From assembly GCA_964542585.1 (NCBI GenBank), contig CAZIUI010000005.1:75757-139756 (forward strand): a stretch of 64,000 bases of DNA, written 5' to 3'. Origin of the DNA: CAYYUA01 sp964542585. GTDB taxonomy: Bacteria > Bacteroidota > Bacteroidia > CAILMK01 > CAYYUA01. The notes beneath the pieces are model-generated. The model did no database searches. It was not told the origin of the DNA and was given only the letters and a program-made list of their open reading frames with translations. Below are positions 25,699 to 35,766 of the stretch, piece after piece. Position 1 is the first letter of the stretch. Each line of letters starts with the position of its first letter. The position numbers and the translations under genes were made by a program.

Positions 25699-27063
25699 AT
25701 GATGGCAGGTCATGGCTCGCGCCCTATTCTGCTTAAACAGCCCTTTGTAGTCAATGAGGGGTCGGTTAATAAAGCAGACGTTTTGTTTAAAGACGGGCGG
25801 ATTTACCGGATTGATGACAACATTGCTCCACCCCAGGAAAATTACCTGGAAATTCAAGCTGAGGCCCAATACCTTCTTCCAGGGGTTATTGATAACCACG
25901 TGCATTTCCGGGAGCCTGGATTAACCCATAAGGGCACCATCCAAACGGAATCCAAGGCTGCAATTGCAGGCGGAGTGACCGCTACTATGGAGATGCCCAA
26001 TACAAAGCCTCAGACGATTGATCATGAGGCCCTAAATGACAAATACCAAAGAGGAGCAGCTACATCCTGGACCAATCACGCATTTTACCTGGGAGCTACG
26101 CTGGATAACCTGGAGGTGATCAAGCAAGCCAACGAGGCCAATATCTGTGGCGTAAAGATCTTCATGGGATCCTCTACTGGAAATATGCTCGTGGATGATC
26201 CTGAAGTATTGGGGAAAATTTTAGAGGAATCTCGTCATTTAATAGCTGTTCACGCAGAAAACGAGCAGCGCATTCAGGAGCGATCAGAAAAATTTAGTGA
26301 AAAGTATACCGGTGGCCTGCCCATTGAAATGCATCCCGTCATCCGGGATGGGCAAGCTTGTTATGATGCCAGCAAGCTGATTATGAACATGGCCCGGGAA
26401 AAGGGAGCACGTCTGCATATCTTGCATTTAACTTCAAGCGAGGAGGTGCCGCTATTTGATGCAAAAAGGCCGGTGCATCAGAAAAAAATTACCACGGAGG
26501 CCTGCGTACACCACCTGTGGTTTAGTAGTGACAATTACGCTCGTTGGGGTAATAAACTCAAGTGCTATCCAGCTATAAAAGATGCTCAACATCAAAAAGC
26601 TTTATTAGCAGGCTTAAAGAGTGGCCAAATTGACCAGATAGCTTCAGACCATGCCCCACATACCCTACTTGAAAAGCAGCGTGGATATTCAGATGCTCCT
26701 GGTGGCATACCCATGGTTCAGCACAACCTTCCAGCCATGTTGGCGTTCTACAAGCAGAACGAATTAGCGCTAACCGAGGTGGTAGAAAAAATGGCTCATA
26801 ACCCGGCTAGAACTTACAAGGTCCAGGAGCGCGGATTTTTAAGGGAAGGTTACAAAGCCGATGGTGTTTTAGTGGAATTAGATCGGCCACAAAGGGTCCG
26901 AACATCCAATTTGTTCTCGAAAGCTCAATGGTCGCCTTTCCAGGATATGGTATTTCCTTCAAGCATTACCCATACTTTTGTCAATGGTCAACTTGCCTTT
27001 CAAAATGGCGTTATAACTGATCAACCGCAAACCGAACCGTTAAGCTTTGGGGAACAAGTCTGA
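25699..27063 (+). CDS. pyrC: Dihydroorotase
   Basis: The enzyme closes the dihydroorotate ring in pyrimidine synthesis. The 454-residue amidohydrolase has all expected metal and active-site motifs: DNHVHFREPG (two His ligands), GVKIFMGSSTGN with the lysine position that is carbamylated in the family, AVHAENEQR, LHILHLTSSEE and ASDHAPHT. This is the long class I dihydroorotase type. Intact motifs argue against a non-catalytic PyrC-like homologue. ATG codons at 25699 and 25702 are both possible starts. It lies between dnaN and polA on the same strand. Confidence 0.92.
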   Translation: MMAGHGSRPILLKQPFVVNEGSVNKADVLFKDGRIYRIDDNIAPPQENYLEIQAEAQYLLPGVIDNHVHFREPGLTHKGTIQTESKAAIAGGVTATMEMPNTKPQTIDHEALNDKYQRGAATSWTNHAFYLGATLDNLEVIKQANEANICGVKIFMGSSTGNMLVDDPEVLGKILEESRHLIAVHAENEQRIQERSEKFSEKYTGGLPIEMHPVIRDGQACYDASKLIMNMAREKGARLHILHLTSSEEVPLFDAKRPVHQKKITTEACVHHLWFSSDNYARWGNKLKCYPAIKDAQHQKALLAGLKSGQIDQIASDHAPHTLLEKQRGYSDAPGGIPMVQHNLPAMLAFYKQNELALTEVVEKMAHNPARTYKVQERGFLREGYKADGVLVELDRPQRVRTSNLFSKAQWSPFQDMVFPSSITHTFVNGQLAFQNGVITDQPQTEPLSFGEQV

Positions 27064-27095
27064 AGGACGGCTATACCCTGGTTATAGAGGTAGTG

Positions 27096-27103
27096 TAATT
27101 TTG
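27096..27103 (+). promoter_or_regulatory. Candidate -7 element for polA
   Basis: TAATTTTG matches TAnnTTTG and lies 39 bases upstream of the polA ATG in the 78-base gap after dihydroorotase. No clear -33 box is seen. Confidence 0.5.
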
Positions 27104-27141
27104 ATCGTGACCATACAAGTTGAAACTGAAATGCTAGAATA

Positions 27142-29925
27142 ATGGTCTCTGCTAATAATGATAAGCGGCTTTTCCTGTTAGATGCCATGGCGCTGATCTT
27201 CCGGGCGCATTTTGCTTTTATTCGTAATCCGATGTATAATTCCAAGGGCATGAATACATCAGCCCTTTTTGGTTTTACCAACACCCTACTGGATCTTTTA
27301 GAAAAGGAAAACCCAACCCACATTGGGATTGCTTTTGATACCAGTGAGCCTACTTTTAGAGAGCAGGAGTTTCCGGCTTATAAAGCCAATCGAGAGGAGC
27401 AACCAGAGGATATTCAAGTTGCCACGCCTGTTATAAAACAATTGGCCCAGGCTTTTCGGATTCCAGTCCTCGAAAAGCCGGGTTATGAGGCTGATGACCT
27501 TATCGGAACCCTTGCCAAGCAGGCAGCGAGGGATGGTTTTGAAGTGTACATGGTAACCCCTGATAAAGATTTTGCGCAGGTTGTGGAGCCTAACATCTAC
27601 CTCATGAAGCCGGCCCGCAGCGGTAAACCCGGGGAGCTATGGGATAGGGATAAAGTCCGCGAGGAATTTGGCATTGAGCAGGTAAGCCAGGTGGTGGATA
27701 TCCAGGGGTTAACAGGTGACAGTGTTGATAACATCCCTGGTGTGGAAGGCATTGGGCCCAAGACCGCAGCTAAGCTTATACAGCAATTTGGCGATGTAGA
27801 AACGCTGATCAACTCCACCGATCAACTAAAGGGTAAGCAAAAGACGAAAATTGAAGAGTATAAGGACCAAGCACTGCAGTCTAAGCGTTTAGCCACTATT
27901 GACACGCAGGCCCCAATTAACTTTGATCAGGAGGCCCTGAAAAGAGAAGGTCCGGATGATGATTCCTTAAAAGCATTGTTACAGGAATTGGAATTCAGGT
28001 CTATCTGGCGTAAGCTTTATGGGGGTGAGGAAGGCAATGGTCAAGCTGATGGGCAAGGTGATCTTTTCAAGCAGGAGGCTTCTTCTAACGAGGAATCCGA
28101 CCAGTCCAGTTTTACTACGCTGGAAAATGCTGAGGCTAATTACAAGTTGGTGGCTAATGAAAGGGAACGGCAGGACCTCATGGAAAAGCTGTCCCAAGTT
28201 GATGGGTTTGCAATTGATACCGAAACCTCTAGTTTGAATCCTCACACCGCTGAATTAGTAGGTATCAGCATAGCCACCCAAGCCAAAGAAGGCTATTACC
28301 TTCCTACCCATGATCAAGCATCCCTTGAGGCCGTTTTGAAAGCCCTTCAGCCCGTGATGGCGAATTCTCAAATCACCAAGATCGGACAAAATATTAAGTA
28401 TGATCTGCTAGTGTTGGAACGCTATGATTTAGAGGTCAAAGGTCAGCTTTTTGATACGATGATCGCTCACTACCTGCTGGAACCAGAGCTCCGCCACAAC
28501 ATGGATTACCTGTCTGAACAATATTTAAATTACCGGCCAGTGCCCATTGAGCAGTTGATCGGTAAGAAAGGTAAAGGGCAAGCCAGCATGGGTGATCTGA
28601 AACCCTCCACTATTAAGGACTACGCCTGTGAAGATGCTGATATTACTTATCAGCTTTACCAGCTTTTTGATAAGCAATTGGGTGAATACGATTACAAAAA
28701 GCTTTACCAAAACATTGAAGGGCCCCTGATTTATGTGCTGGATGAGATGGAAAGGGAAGGCGTTAAGGTAGATCAAGAACAGCTCAACCATTACTCGAAC
28801 GAACTAGGTGAGGAGCTTGAAGGATACCAGGAAGAAATTTACCAGATGGCTGGTGTTCGTTTCAATATAAACTCCCCAAAGCAACTCGGTGATCTGCTAT
28901 TTGAGAAACTCCAGCTGGACCCTAAAGCCACGAAAAACCAGAAAAGTCAACAATATTCCACCAATGAAGAGGTGTTGTCCCGCTTGGCTCAGCATCATCC
29001 TATCGCCCAGAAAGTCCTTGATTACCGTTCTATCCAAAAGCTGAAATCCACTTATGTAGATGCTTTACCTGATCTGATCAACCCGCAAACGGGCCGTGTA
29101 CATACCTCTTATCAACAGGCTGTTGCCGCCACTGGGCGGTTAAGCTCCACCAATCCCAATCTTCAGAACATACCTATCCGTACTGAAAAGGGTCGAAAGA
29201 TCCGTGAAGCTTTCATTCCTCGTGAAGAGGGATATTCCTTGCTGGCGGCTGATTATTCGCAGATAGAACTACGCTTAATGGCTTCTATGAGTGAGGATCC
29301 ATCGCTTATCCAGGCTTTTAAAAATGGAGAGGACATCCACGCTGCCACAGCCGCTAAGATTTACAAAGTCCCGCAGGAAAAAGTGACGGATGAAATGCGC
29401 CGCAATGCCAAAACCGTCAATTTTGGGATCATTTATGGGATCTCAGCTTATGGGCTCTCTCAAAGGCTAAACATCGCCAGGGCTGAAGCCTCTGAGGTTA
29501 TCGATAGCTACTTCAATGAATACCCGCAAGTGAAAACCTACATGGACAGTCAAGTGTCTTATGCCAGAAAACACGGTCACGTTAAAACGCTCTTTGGTCG
29601 TCAGCGAACGCTACGTGATATCAACTCCGGGAATTCTACTCAAAGGGGTTTCGCGGAACGCAACGCCATCAATAGCCCTATTCAAGGGACAGCGGCTGAC
29701 CTTATCAAAAAAGCGATGGTAAATATCCACCATGAGCTCCAACAACAACAGTATCATTCTAAGATGACGATGCAGGTGCATGACGAGCTTATTTTCGATG
29801 CACTTGATACAGAGCTGTACCAATTGCGAACACTTATTGCCGATAAGATGCAAAATGTGCTCAGCCTACATGTTCCGCTGGAGGTAGAAATTGGTGTGGG
29901 ACCTAATTGGTTGGAAGCGCATTAG
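27142..29925 (+). CDS. polA: DNA polymerase I
   Basis: PolA fills gaps and removes RNA primers. The 927-residue protein has three domains: the 5' nuclease (1 to about 290, with YEADDLIGTLAKQA, VTPDKDFAQVV and GDSVDNIPGVEGIGPKTA); the 3'-5' exonuclease (about 330-520), where the first catalytic motif FAIDTETSSL and the later CEDADITYQLY keep their acidic residues, so proofreading looks intact; and the family A polymerase (about 530-927), with SLLAADYSQIELRLMA, RRNAKTVNFGIIYGISAYGL and MQVHDELIFD. It is full length and typical. Confidence 0.98.
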   Translation: MVSANNDKRLFLLDAMALIFRAHFAFIRNPMYNSKGMNTSALFGFTNTLLDLLEKENPTHIGIAFDTSEPTFREQEFPAYKANREEQPEDIQVATPVIKQLAQAFRIPVLEKPGYEADDLIGTLAKQAARDGFEVYMVTPDKDFAQVVEPNIYLMKPARSGKPGELWDRDKVREEFGIEQVSQVVDIQGLTGDSVDNIPGVEGIGPKTAAKLIQQFGDVETLINSTDQLKGKQKTKIEEYKDQALQSKRLATIDTQAPINFDQEALKREGPDDDSLKALLQELEFRSIWRKLYGGEEGNGQADGQGDLFKQEASSNEESDQSSFTTLENAEANYKLVANERERQDLMEKLSQVDGFAIDTETSSLNPHTAELVGISIATQAKEGYYLPTHDQASLEAVLKALQPVMANSQITKIGQNIKYDLLVLERYDLEVKGQLFDTMIAHYLLEPELRHNMDYLSEQYLNYRPVPIEQLIGKKGKGQASMGDLKPSTIKDYACEDADITYQLYQLFDKQLGEYDYKKLYQNIEGPLIYVLDEMEREGVKVDQEQLNHYSNELGEELEGYQEEIYQMAGVRFNINSPKQLGDLLFEKLQLDPKATKNQKSQQYSTNEEVLSRLAQHHPIAQKVLDYRSIQKLKSTYVDALPDLINPQTGRVHTSYQQAVAATGRLSSTNPNLQNIPIRTEKGRKIREAFIPREEGYSLLAADYSQIELRLMASMSEDPSLIQAFKNGEDIHAATAAKIYKVPQEKVTDEMRRNAKTVNFGIIYGISAYGLSQRLNIARAEASEVIDSYFNEYPQVKTYMDSQVSYARKHGHVKTLFGRQRTLRDINSGNSTQRGFAERNAINSPIQGTAADLIKKAMVNIHHELQQQQYHSKMTMQVHDELIFDALDTELYQLRTLIADKMQNVLSLHVPLEVEIGVGPNWLEAH

Positions 29926-30046
29926 CCCGCGGCCTTTGGCAATTCCTTAAACCCTATCCTGTTAAAGCCATTCCTGATGGTAAAAGTAATTTGGATGCTG
30001 CTAGTTGTTTATGAGCTTTCAAGGGTTACACTATAAATCGCTTTGA

Positions 30047-31294
30047 ATGGTACATACCTCAACCATAGTTATTGGCGGTGGTCTTTCCGGGATCAACTGT
30101 GCTCGTTATCTGGAAAGGGCGGGTTATGATTACCGGCTTATCGAAGCTACTGATACCCTTGGTGGCCGGATGAAAACCGACAAATACAAAGGATTTCTCC
30201 TGGATCATGGTTTTCAGGTCTTTTTATCTGCTTATCCCGAGGCCATGCAGACCCTGGACTACGAGCGTTTGAATCTGCAGGCTTTTTTGCCCGGGTCCAT
30301 TATACGCATCAATGACAGTTTTCAAAAGCTTGTAGATCCTGCCAATCAACCACTAAAAGCGCTGGGATCGCTATTTGCGCCCGTTGGCAGTATCAAGGAT
30401 AAGTTTAAGCTTGCTTCACTTCGCAGCAGGATCATGAATAAGCCTCCAGAAACCATTTTTAAGGAGCAAAAGGGCTTAAGCACCTACCAATACCTCAAGC
30501 AACAAGGATTTTCTGAAAAGATCATCGATCGGCTTTTTAGGCCTTTTTTGGGGGGTGTTTATTTGAGCCGAGAGCTTGAAACGTCCTCCCAAATGCTGGA
30601 ATTTGTTTTCCGAATGTTTTCTGAAGGTGATACTTGTGTACCGACTACTGGTATCCAGGCGATTCCTTTGCAAATGGCCGAAACCATCCCTGGAAGTAAG
30701 ATTATCTATAACCAGTCCGTGAAGCAAATCACCTCCGAAGCGGTTAGGCTGGCGAATGGAGAAGAACTTTCCGCGGATAACATTGTGCTGGCTACCGAGG
30801 CACCACAAGCGGCGCATTTACTGAATTTACCCGGCCTTGACGTTGGACAAAACAGCACCACTTGCCTCTATTTTAGCATAGAAGGAGAACCGCCTACAAA
30901 AGAACCGCTACTCGTACTGAATGGCAGTAGCGATGGTCCTATCAATTCGATTGCTGTGATGAGCCAGGTAGCCGGCAATTATGCGCCCAAAGGTAAACAC
31001 CTGGTTGCGGTGTCTTTGGTGGGTGCGGCAAAATCCGATAAAAAGGATCAGGTAGTAGCACAGCTCAAAGATTGGTATAATCCGTCTTATATTGATCAAT
31101 GGGAGCACTTAGCCACTTATGAGGTTCCCTATGGCCTACCGGATAAATCGCCTGGCAACTTTTTGAAAAATCCTTCTGCATTAAACCTTGCTGATAACCA
31201 TTTTATCTGTGGTGATCACTTGGTGACGCCCTCGCAGAACGGCGCTATGGCATCCGGAAGGCAAGCAGCTGAGGCTGTTCTAGCTAAGGGCTAG
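30047..31294 (+). CDS. FAD-dependent amine oxidase/phytoene desaturase-like oxidoreductase
   Basis: The 415-residue protein starts with the dinucleotide-binding motif IVIGGGLSGINCARYLERAG, followed by the GG doublet TLGGRMKTD of flavin amine oxidases, and ends with the flavin-contact motif FICGDHLVTPSQNGAMASGRQAAEAV. This layout is shared by phytoene desaturases, protoporphyrinogen oxidases and amine oxidases. Neither carotenoid genes nor heme genes are adjacent, so the substrate is left open. It is convergent with yjbQ with only 4 bases between the stop codons. Confidence 0.82.
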   Translation: MVHTSTIVIGGGLSGINCARYLERAGYDYRLIEATDTLGGRMKTDKYKGFLLDHGFQVFLSAYPEAMQTLDYERLNLQAFLPGSIIRINDSFQKLVDPANQPLKALGSLFAPVGSIKDKFKLASLRSRIMNKPPETIFKEQKGLSTYQYLKQQGFSEKIIDRLFRPFLGGVYLSRELETSSQMLEFVFRMFSEGDTCVPTTGIQAIPLQMAETIPGSKIIYNQSVKQITSEAVRLANGEELSADNIVLATEAPQAAHLLNLPGLDVGQNSTTCLYFSIEGEPPTKEPLLVLNGSSDGPINSIAVMSQVAGNYAPKGKHLVAVSLVGAAKSDKKDQVVAQLKDWYNPSYIDQWEHLATYEVPYGLPDKSPGNFLKNPSALNLADNHFICGDHLVTPSQNGAMASGRQAAEAVLAKG

Positions 31295-31298
31295 CTCC

Positions 31299-31721
31299 TC
31301 ATTGGCCCATAAGCTGGACCACTACTTCCCGTTTCCGGGCCCGGGTATCAAAATCCAGGAACACAATCTGCTGCCAGGTACCGGTCAGTAAGCGCTTATT
31401 CTGGAACGGAAAAGCCTGAGTAGTTCCGATCAGGGCTGATCTTAGATGGGATGCACCATTGTCATCACCCCATGTTTGATTGTGCGCGTAGCCGTGGCCG
31501 TAAGGAGCCAATTTACCCAGCATTTGATCCACATCTTTATTTACCAGGCCCGGCTCATATTCCAGCGTTGTAATACCAGTGGTAGCGCCAATGCCGTAAA
31601 CGCTGGCTTGGCCTTCTTGAAGCCCACTTTCGCGTATAATACGGGATACCTCGTCCGAGAGGTTAATAATACTTGTATAACCTTCGGTTTGAAAGCTGAT
31701 AACTTCTGTCTTAATTTCCAT
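31299..31721 (-). CDS. yjbQ: YjbQ-family (UPF0047) protein
   Basis: The 140-residue protein belongs to the YjbQ/UPF0047 family, whose members show weak thiamine-phosphate synthase activity in E. coli. Signatures are GIGATTGITTLEYEPG near residue 45 and the C-terminal TGTWQQIVFLDFDTRARKREVVVQ. HLRSALIG supplies the conserved His/Arg. I chose the ATG at 31721 rather than the TTG at 31742, because the protein then has the usual length and does not overlap the upstream gene. It is the last gene after tatC and the T9SS cargo gene. Confidence 0.88.
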   Translation of the reverse strand: MEIKTEVISFQTEGYTSIINLSDEVSRIIRESGLQEGQASVYGIGATTGITTLEYEPGLVNKDVDQMLGKLAPYGHGYAHNQTWGDDNGASHLRSALIGTTQAFPFQNKRLLTGTWQQIVFLDFDTRARKREVVVQLMGQ

Positions 31722-31731
31722 AGCAATGCTT

Positions 31732-33567
31732 CTATTGAACAATCAAGTTGGCATGTAGCTGTTCGCCATTTGCACCCTTAATGACCACATGGTAAAAGCC
31801 GGCGGATAAATTTTCGACCGAAAACCAGAACGAATCGGAATCTCCTTGAAGTTGAGATTTATACGAAAGCTGGCCGGCATTTCCATATAGCTTAAGAATT
31901 GGTGCTTGAAGATTAGCTAAAGCCTCCCCCTGAATTTTAACGAAACGACTTGCAGGATTAGGGGAAAGGGATATCCCATTGGGCTTTTTAATAGACGGTT
32001 GTTGGGTTTGATTTGTATCGGGTTGTGAAAAAGTATCCGGTGTAAAACGCTGGCAGACCGTATAATTATTCCTGTTGTAGCGCTTTAATGCCGGCAGTTC
32101 TTCTTCTTGCAGGGAATGGGCAGGATTATAGGCAGGCCATTGAAAACTGTCGGTCCAATAGCCCGGTCTTTTTTTGTCGAGGTAATAGCTATTCTCTTTC
32201 AGCCCTTGGCCGCTATCAGCTAGCAGTTTTCCCTGGTAATTGTTGCTACTCATGAAGTGACGCTCACCATTTACCAAATACTGGCCATCGGGGTTTGGAA
32301 TTTCAAGCCCCATGATATTTTGCTGATCCGAAGCCGGATTATTGCTCATGTAAAGCCCATAAAGAAGGGCCCTGTTCCGAAAGAAGGTGTTGTAGGGGCC
32401 ATTGATGTCATGGGATTTATCAATGGTAATGGTTTGTACGGTATTACCCTCAAAAAGATTGGCATAGGGATAATTACCATGCAATACCAGGTCTCCCGTA
32501 AAGTCACTAGGAAAACCGGATTTATAAGGGTCAAGCGAATAATTATAGGCCAGGACATTGGCATTGGCAGAAGCTTGTAAAAGCATTCCATGGCGAAGAT
32601 GCTCAAAAATGTTGTTGGCTATGTGGCATTGACCGGTGGTTAAATGTAACGTCATCCCATAAGCCTTTCCTCCGCCACCGTAATTAAAAGCGTGGTGGAA
32701 GTAGGATCCTGTAACCGATATATGCTGGCTTTTAGCCACTTCCACATGGGAAAAGTTGCACTTGTAGCTCTCAACACCACGAACCCAACAATTACGGGCA
32801 TACCTGAAAGCAATGTTGCTGGTCTGTTCTTCCGTTTTTCCTTTTCTAATAAGCTTTAAACAACCAATTCCTACATGGCTTTTCCATTTTACGCTGCGGA
32901 GGCGGGGATTGAGACTGCTATCAAATTCCATTCGTAATGGCTTGTCTAAGGTTAGGCTTCCCTGCTTCTGATCCCTGATGGTTAGAAAATGGCCAAGGCT
33001 CCCTTGGGCCCAATCGGAAGTTGCTAGTTTACCATTATCCTGGATAAATGCCAGATGTTGATCAGCCTGGTAGGCTTTGGCACCTGGAAATTGTAATTGC
33101 TCCTGATTGCGGGATTGTGTGGGAAGGGTGTCAAGGATTTGACCAGCCCGCCCTTTAATGCTGATAAGGTCAGCTTTAACCGTTTGCTCAAATATGAGGG
33201 TTGTTTGATCACTTCCCGCTCCGCTAAGGATTGTACTATCCGGTAGGCTGATGCCATTGCTGAAGTAGTATGTGCCTGTTGGAAGGGAAATGACCGTTGG
33301 TTGCCCTGCCTGATCAGCCAATATATTGCTGAAAACCGTGTCAGCGCTATAAATGGTATCGTTAGCGCTTGTATAGGCTCTAAAATTAACCGTATCAGGC
33401 TTATTCAGCCCAGCATTTTTGGTTAAACCACCATTTGACCAGTCAACAGCTCTCTTTGAAGGCAAAACCTGACCCCATGAATTAACAGGATTAGCGAAGC
33501 TTACCAATAGAAGGAAAGTGCTTATTACCCAAAATGAAAGCAAGGATTGACTACGCCAGCTCTTCAA
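31732..33567 (-). CDS. Secreted beta-helix protein with T9SS sorting domain
   Basis: The protein has a signal peptide (LLSFWVISTFLLLVSFANP), a pectate-lyase-like parallel beta-helix region (about 60-470, including LPTGTYYFSNGISLPDSTIL and GSYFHHAFNYGGGGKAYG), and a C-terminal type IX secretion sorting domain of type A starting at ISLSPNPASRFVKIQG. It is therefore probably exported by the gliding-associated T9SS and acts at the cell surface on a polysaccharide or as an adhesin. Catalytic residues cannot be assigned. I prefer the TTG start at 33567, which overlaps the tatC stop by 17 bases, to the ATG at 33621, which would prefix the signal peptide with a polar leader. Confidence 0.8.
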   Translation of the reverse strand: MKSWRSQSLLSFWVISTFLLLVSFANPVNSWGQVLPSKRAVDWSNGGLTKNAGLNKPDTVNFRAYTSANDTIYSADTVFSNILADQAGQPTVISLPTGTYYFSNGISLPDSTILSGAGSDQTTLIFEQTVKADLISIKGRAGQILDTLPTQSRNQEQLQFPGAKAYQADQHLAFIQDNGKLATSDWAQGSLGHFLTIRDQKQGSLTLDKPLRMEFDSSLNPRLRSVKWKSHVGIGCLKLIRKGKTEEQTSNIAFRYARNCWVRGVESYKCNFSHVEVAKSQHISVTGSYFHHAFNYGGGGKAYGMTLHLTTGQCHIANNIFEHLRHGMLLQASANANVLAYNYSLDPYKSGFPSDFTGDLVLHGNYPYANLFEGNTVQTITIDKSHDINGPYNTFFRNRALLYGLYMSNNPASDQQNIMGLEIPNPDGQYLVNGERHFMSSNNYQGKLLADSGQGLKENSYYLDKKRPGYWTDSFQWPAYNPAHSLQEEELPALKRYNRNNYTVCQRFTPDTFSQPDTNQTQQPSIKKPNGISLSPNPASRFVKIQGEALANLQAPILKLYGNAGQLSYKSQLQGDSDSFWFSVENLSAGFYHVVIKGANGEQLHANLIVQ

Positions 33568-34387
33568 AAGCGCGGTCTTTCTGACGTTTAATCCTGCGGC
33601 TGATCTTAATACTGAGCTCATACAAAAGGAAAAAAGGGATGCATAGAATAATTTGACTTGTAAAATCAGGAGGAGTCAAAATAGCTGATATGATCAACAC
33701 TACAATGATAGCGTGCCTTCGGTAGGCTTTTAAAATTTCCGGCGTAATTAAATCTAGCTTTGATAAAACGTAAGCTATAACCGGAATCTCAAAAATGACG
33801 GCTGCGGCAAAAACCACGGATGCCAAAGTGGATATAAAGCTGCGAAGCGTTATAACGTTTTGAATATCCTCAGTAACCCGATAGCTACCCAAAAACTGGA
33901 TGGACATTGGGCTAAGCATGTAGTAACCAAACAAAATCCCTAACGCAAACAGGATAAAAATAAAAAATAGCATAAAGATACTGTACTTACGCTCACTGCC
34001 GTTCAATGCAGGCTTTATGAAACGCCAAAGCTCAAATATGAGGTAGGGGAAGCCTGCAATTATACCCAGCATAAAGGATACAAACAGGTGCTGAGTAAAC
34101 TGGCCCGCCATGTGGATATTTGAAAGTTTAAAGCCCATTTCTTTGATACAAAGATTTTCTCCTAGGTTTAACTGTTCAGAGAGCCAGCAAAGGGCTTGAT
34201 AGGTCCAAAAAGTACTGCGGGCTGGAGCTAGCACCAGACCATCAAAAACAAAGGTTTTGTTGATGAAAGCCACGATTGCCATGACCAGGATAACCGCAAA
34301 GGAGCGGATTAAATGCCAACGCAGGGTGTCTAGGTGATCCAGGAAAGTAGCAGTTCCATCGTTGGTCTGATTGTTAGGCTCAGTCAT
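33551..34387 (-). CDS. tatC: Twin-arginine translocase subunit TatC
   Basis: TatC is the multi-helix receptor of the Tat pathway for folded proteins. The 278-residue protein begins with the conserved FLDHLDTLRWHLIRS motif (the family's E/D-H-L-x-x-L-R signature) and has six predicted transmembrane helices, including FMLGIIAGFPYLIFELWRF, where the Phe/Glu-Leu-Trp pattern is typical. The first periplasmic loop is long, as in other Bacteroidota TatC. TatA is not in the window. It is translationally overlapped by the T9SS cargo gene. Confidence 0.95.
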   Translation of the reverse strand: MTEPNNQTNDGTATFLDHLDTLRWHLIRSFAVILVMAIVAFINKTFVFDGLVLAPARSTFWTYQALCWLSEQLNLGENLCIKEMGFKLSNIHMAGQFTQHLFVSFMLGIIAGFPYLIFELWRFIKPALNGSERKYSIFMLFFIFILFALGILFGYYMLSPMSIQFLGSYRVTEDIQNVITLRSFISTLASVVFAAAVIFEIPVIAYVLSKLDLITPEILKAYRRHAIIVVLIISAILTPPDFTSQIILCIPFFLLYELSIKISRRIKRQKDRAFEELA

Positions 34388-34535
34388 GAATGGAGGGCTC
34401 TATCGGGATCTTAAATTCCTTTCGGCCACTTTTTTGATCTGCAAAATAAAAACAAATCCTCACGGCTTTTGGTGCTATGAACCATTAAAACTGGATTATA
34501 AGCTTTTAGAAAGCCAGGTTTGTTGGCTTATACTG

Positions 34536-34543
34536 TACTTTTG
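34536..34543 (+). promoter_or_regulatory. Candidate -7 element for the THUMP methyltransferase
   Basis: TACTTTTG matches TAnnTTTG and lies 48 bases upstream of the chosen ATG. A purine-rich AAAGGAGG at about 34574-34581 then precedes that ATG by about ten bases and acts as an unusually strong ribosome binding site for this organism. Confidence 0.5.
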
Positions 34544-34590
34544 CCACCAATCCTTTGATCAAGAATGCTTCAAAAGGAGGATCGGTACCC

Positions 34591-35736
34591 ATGGTGGATT
34601 TTAAAACGGCCTATAGTTCTATTCGTTGTACCTGCCCCAAAGGGATGGCTGAAGTGCTCAAAACTGAAGTGGCGGACCTTGGATACTCAGTGGATAGCAG
34701 CAACTATACAGGCATAACCGTTCACGGCAATTTAAAAGATTGCATATACTTAAACCTGCATTTGCGATGCTGCCATAAGGTGCTCTATCAGTTACAGGCC
34801 TTCCAGGCCAATGATCCGGACGAACTTTACCGGACCCTGGTCAAAATTCCCTGGGAAAGCTACTTAACCCTAAAAGCTCATTTTACGATAGAAAATGTGA
34901 CCGAGAATGCCCATATCAAGGACACCCGATTTGCTAATTTAAAAGTGAAAGATGCGATTGCGGACCGCTTTCAACAGGTGACGGGTAAACGCCCCGACAG
35001 CCGTTCGGAAAAGGACCAAGCGGTTGTTTTCTTGTTCTGGAAGGGAGCAGATGCGATGATCTACTTGGATACATCCGGACAGCCGCTTTCCCGGCATGGT
35101 TACCGGAAAAGAAGAGTAGAGGCGCCCTTGTCAGAAGCCTTGGCAGCAGCCCTGGTTTTAAGCAGTCAATGGAATCCGGACCAGCCGTTCGTAAATCCCA
35201 TGTGTGGTTCGGGTACGTTGGCTATAGAGGCGGCAATGATGGCCATTAACAGGCCACCAGGGTTAATGCGGGAATATTTTGGTTTCATGTACCTCAAAGG
35301 GTATCAAAATGAGTTATGGCATGAGCTTAGGGAGGCAGCTAAGCAGCAGGTGAAAACCCAAGCTCAGCCTACCATTATAGCTGCAGATCATGATCCGCAG
35401 GCCATCAAAGTGACACAGGATAATGCACGCAGGGCCGGTGTTTTGAAGTACCTTTCCCTGCATACGACTTCACTTCAGGATACGCCCCTGCCAAACAATC
35501 CGGGCGTTATCATGATGAACCCACCTTATGGCACAAGAATGGGAGAAGCTGCTGTGTTGGCTGATCAATACAAGCAAATCGGTGATTATTTGAAGAATTA
35601 TGCCAAAGGCTATCAGGCTTGCGTTTTTACGGGTAATCAACAATTGGCCAAACACATTGGGCTTAAAACCAATAGCCGCACAACTTTCTTCAATGGGAAG
35701 CTGGAATGCCGCTTACTTAGCTATTTGGTTTATTAA
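34591..35736 (+). CDS. THUMP-domain RNA/DNA N-methyltransferase (RlmL/UPF0020 family)
   Basis: The protein carries an N-terminal ferredoxin-like/THUMP region (about 5-150) and a UPF0020 Rossmann methyltransferase domain. It shows the SAM site PFVNPMCGSGTLAIEAA and the catalytic NPPYG motif in IMMNPPYGTRMG. The domain order equals the N-terminal half of RlmL, the enzyme that makes m2G2445 in 23S rRNA, and the YpsC group. The 381-residue length excludes the RlmK half. I chose the ATG at 34591 because a strong AAAGGAGG precedes it; the in-frame TTG at 34555 lies before that site. Confidence 0.9.
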   Translation: MVDFKTAYSSIRCTCPKGMAEVLKTEVADLGYSVDSSNYTGITVHGNLKDCIYLNLHLRCCHKVLYQLQAFQANDPDELYRTLVKIPWESYLTLKAHFTIENVTENAHIKDTRFANLKVKDAIADRFQQVTGKRPDSRSEKDQAVVFLFWKGADAMIYLDTSGQPLSRHGYRKRRVEAPLSEALAAALVLSSQWNPDQPFVNPMCGSGTLAIEAAMMAINRPPGLMREYFGFMYLKGYQNELWHELREAAKQQVKTQAQPTIIAADHDPQAIKVTQDNARRAGVLKYLSLHTTSLQDTPLPNNPGVIMMNPPYGTRMGEAAVLADQYKQIGDYLKNYAKGYQACVFTGNQQLAKHIGLKTNSRTTFFNGKLECRLLSYLVY

Positions 35737-35766
35737 GGCTCAAAGGCGGGAATAGAAGATCCTTTC

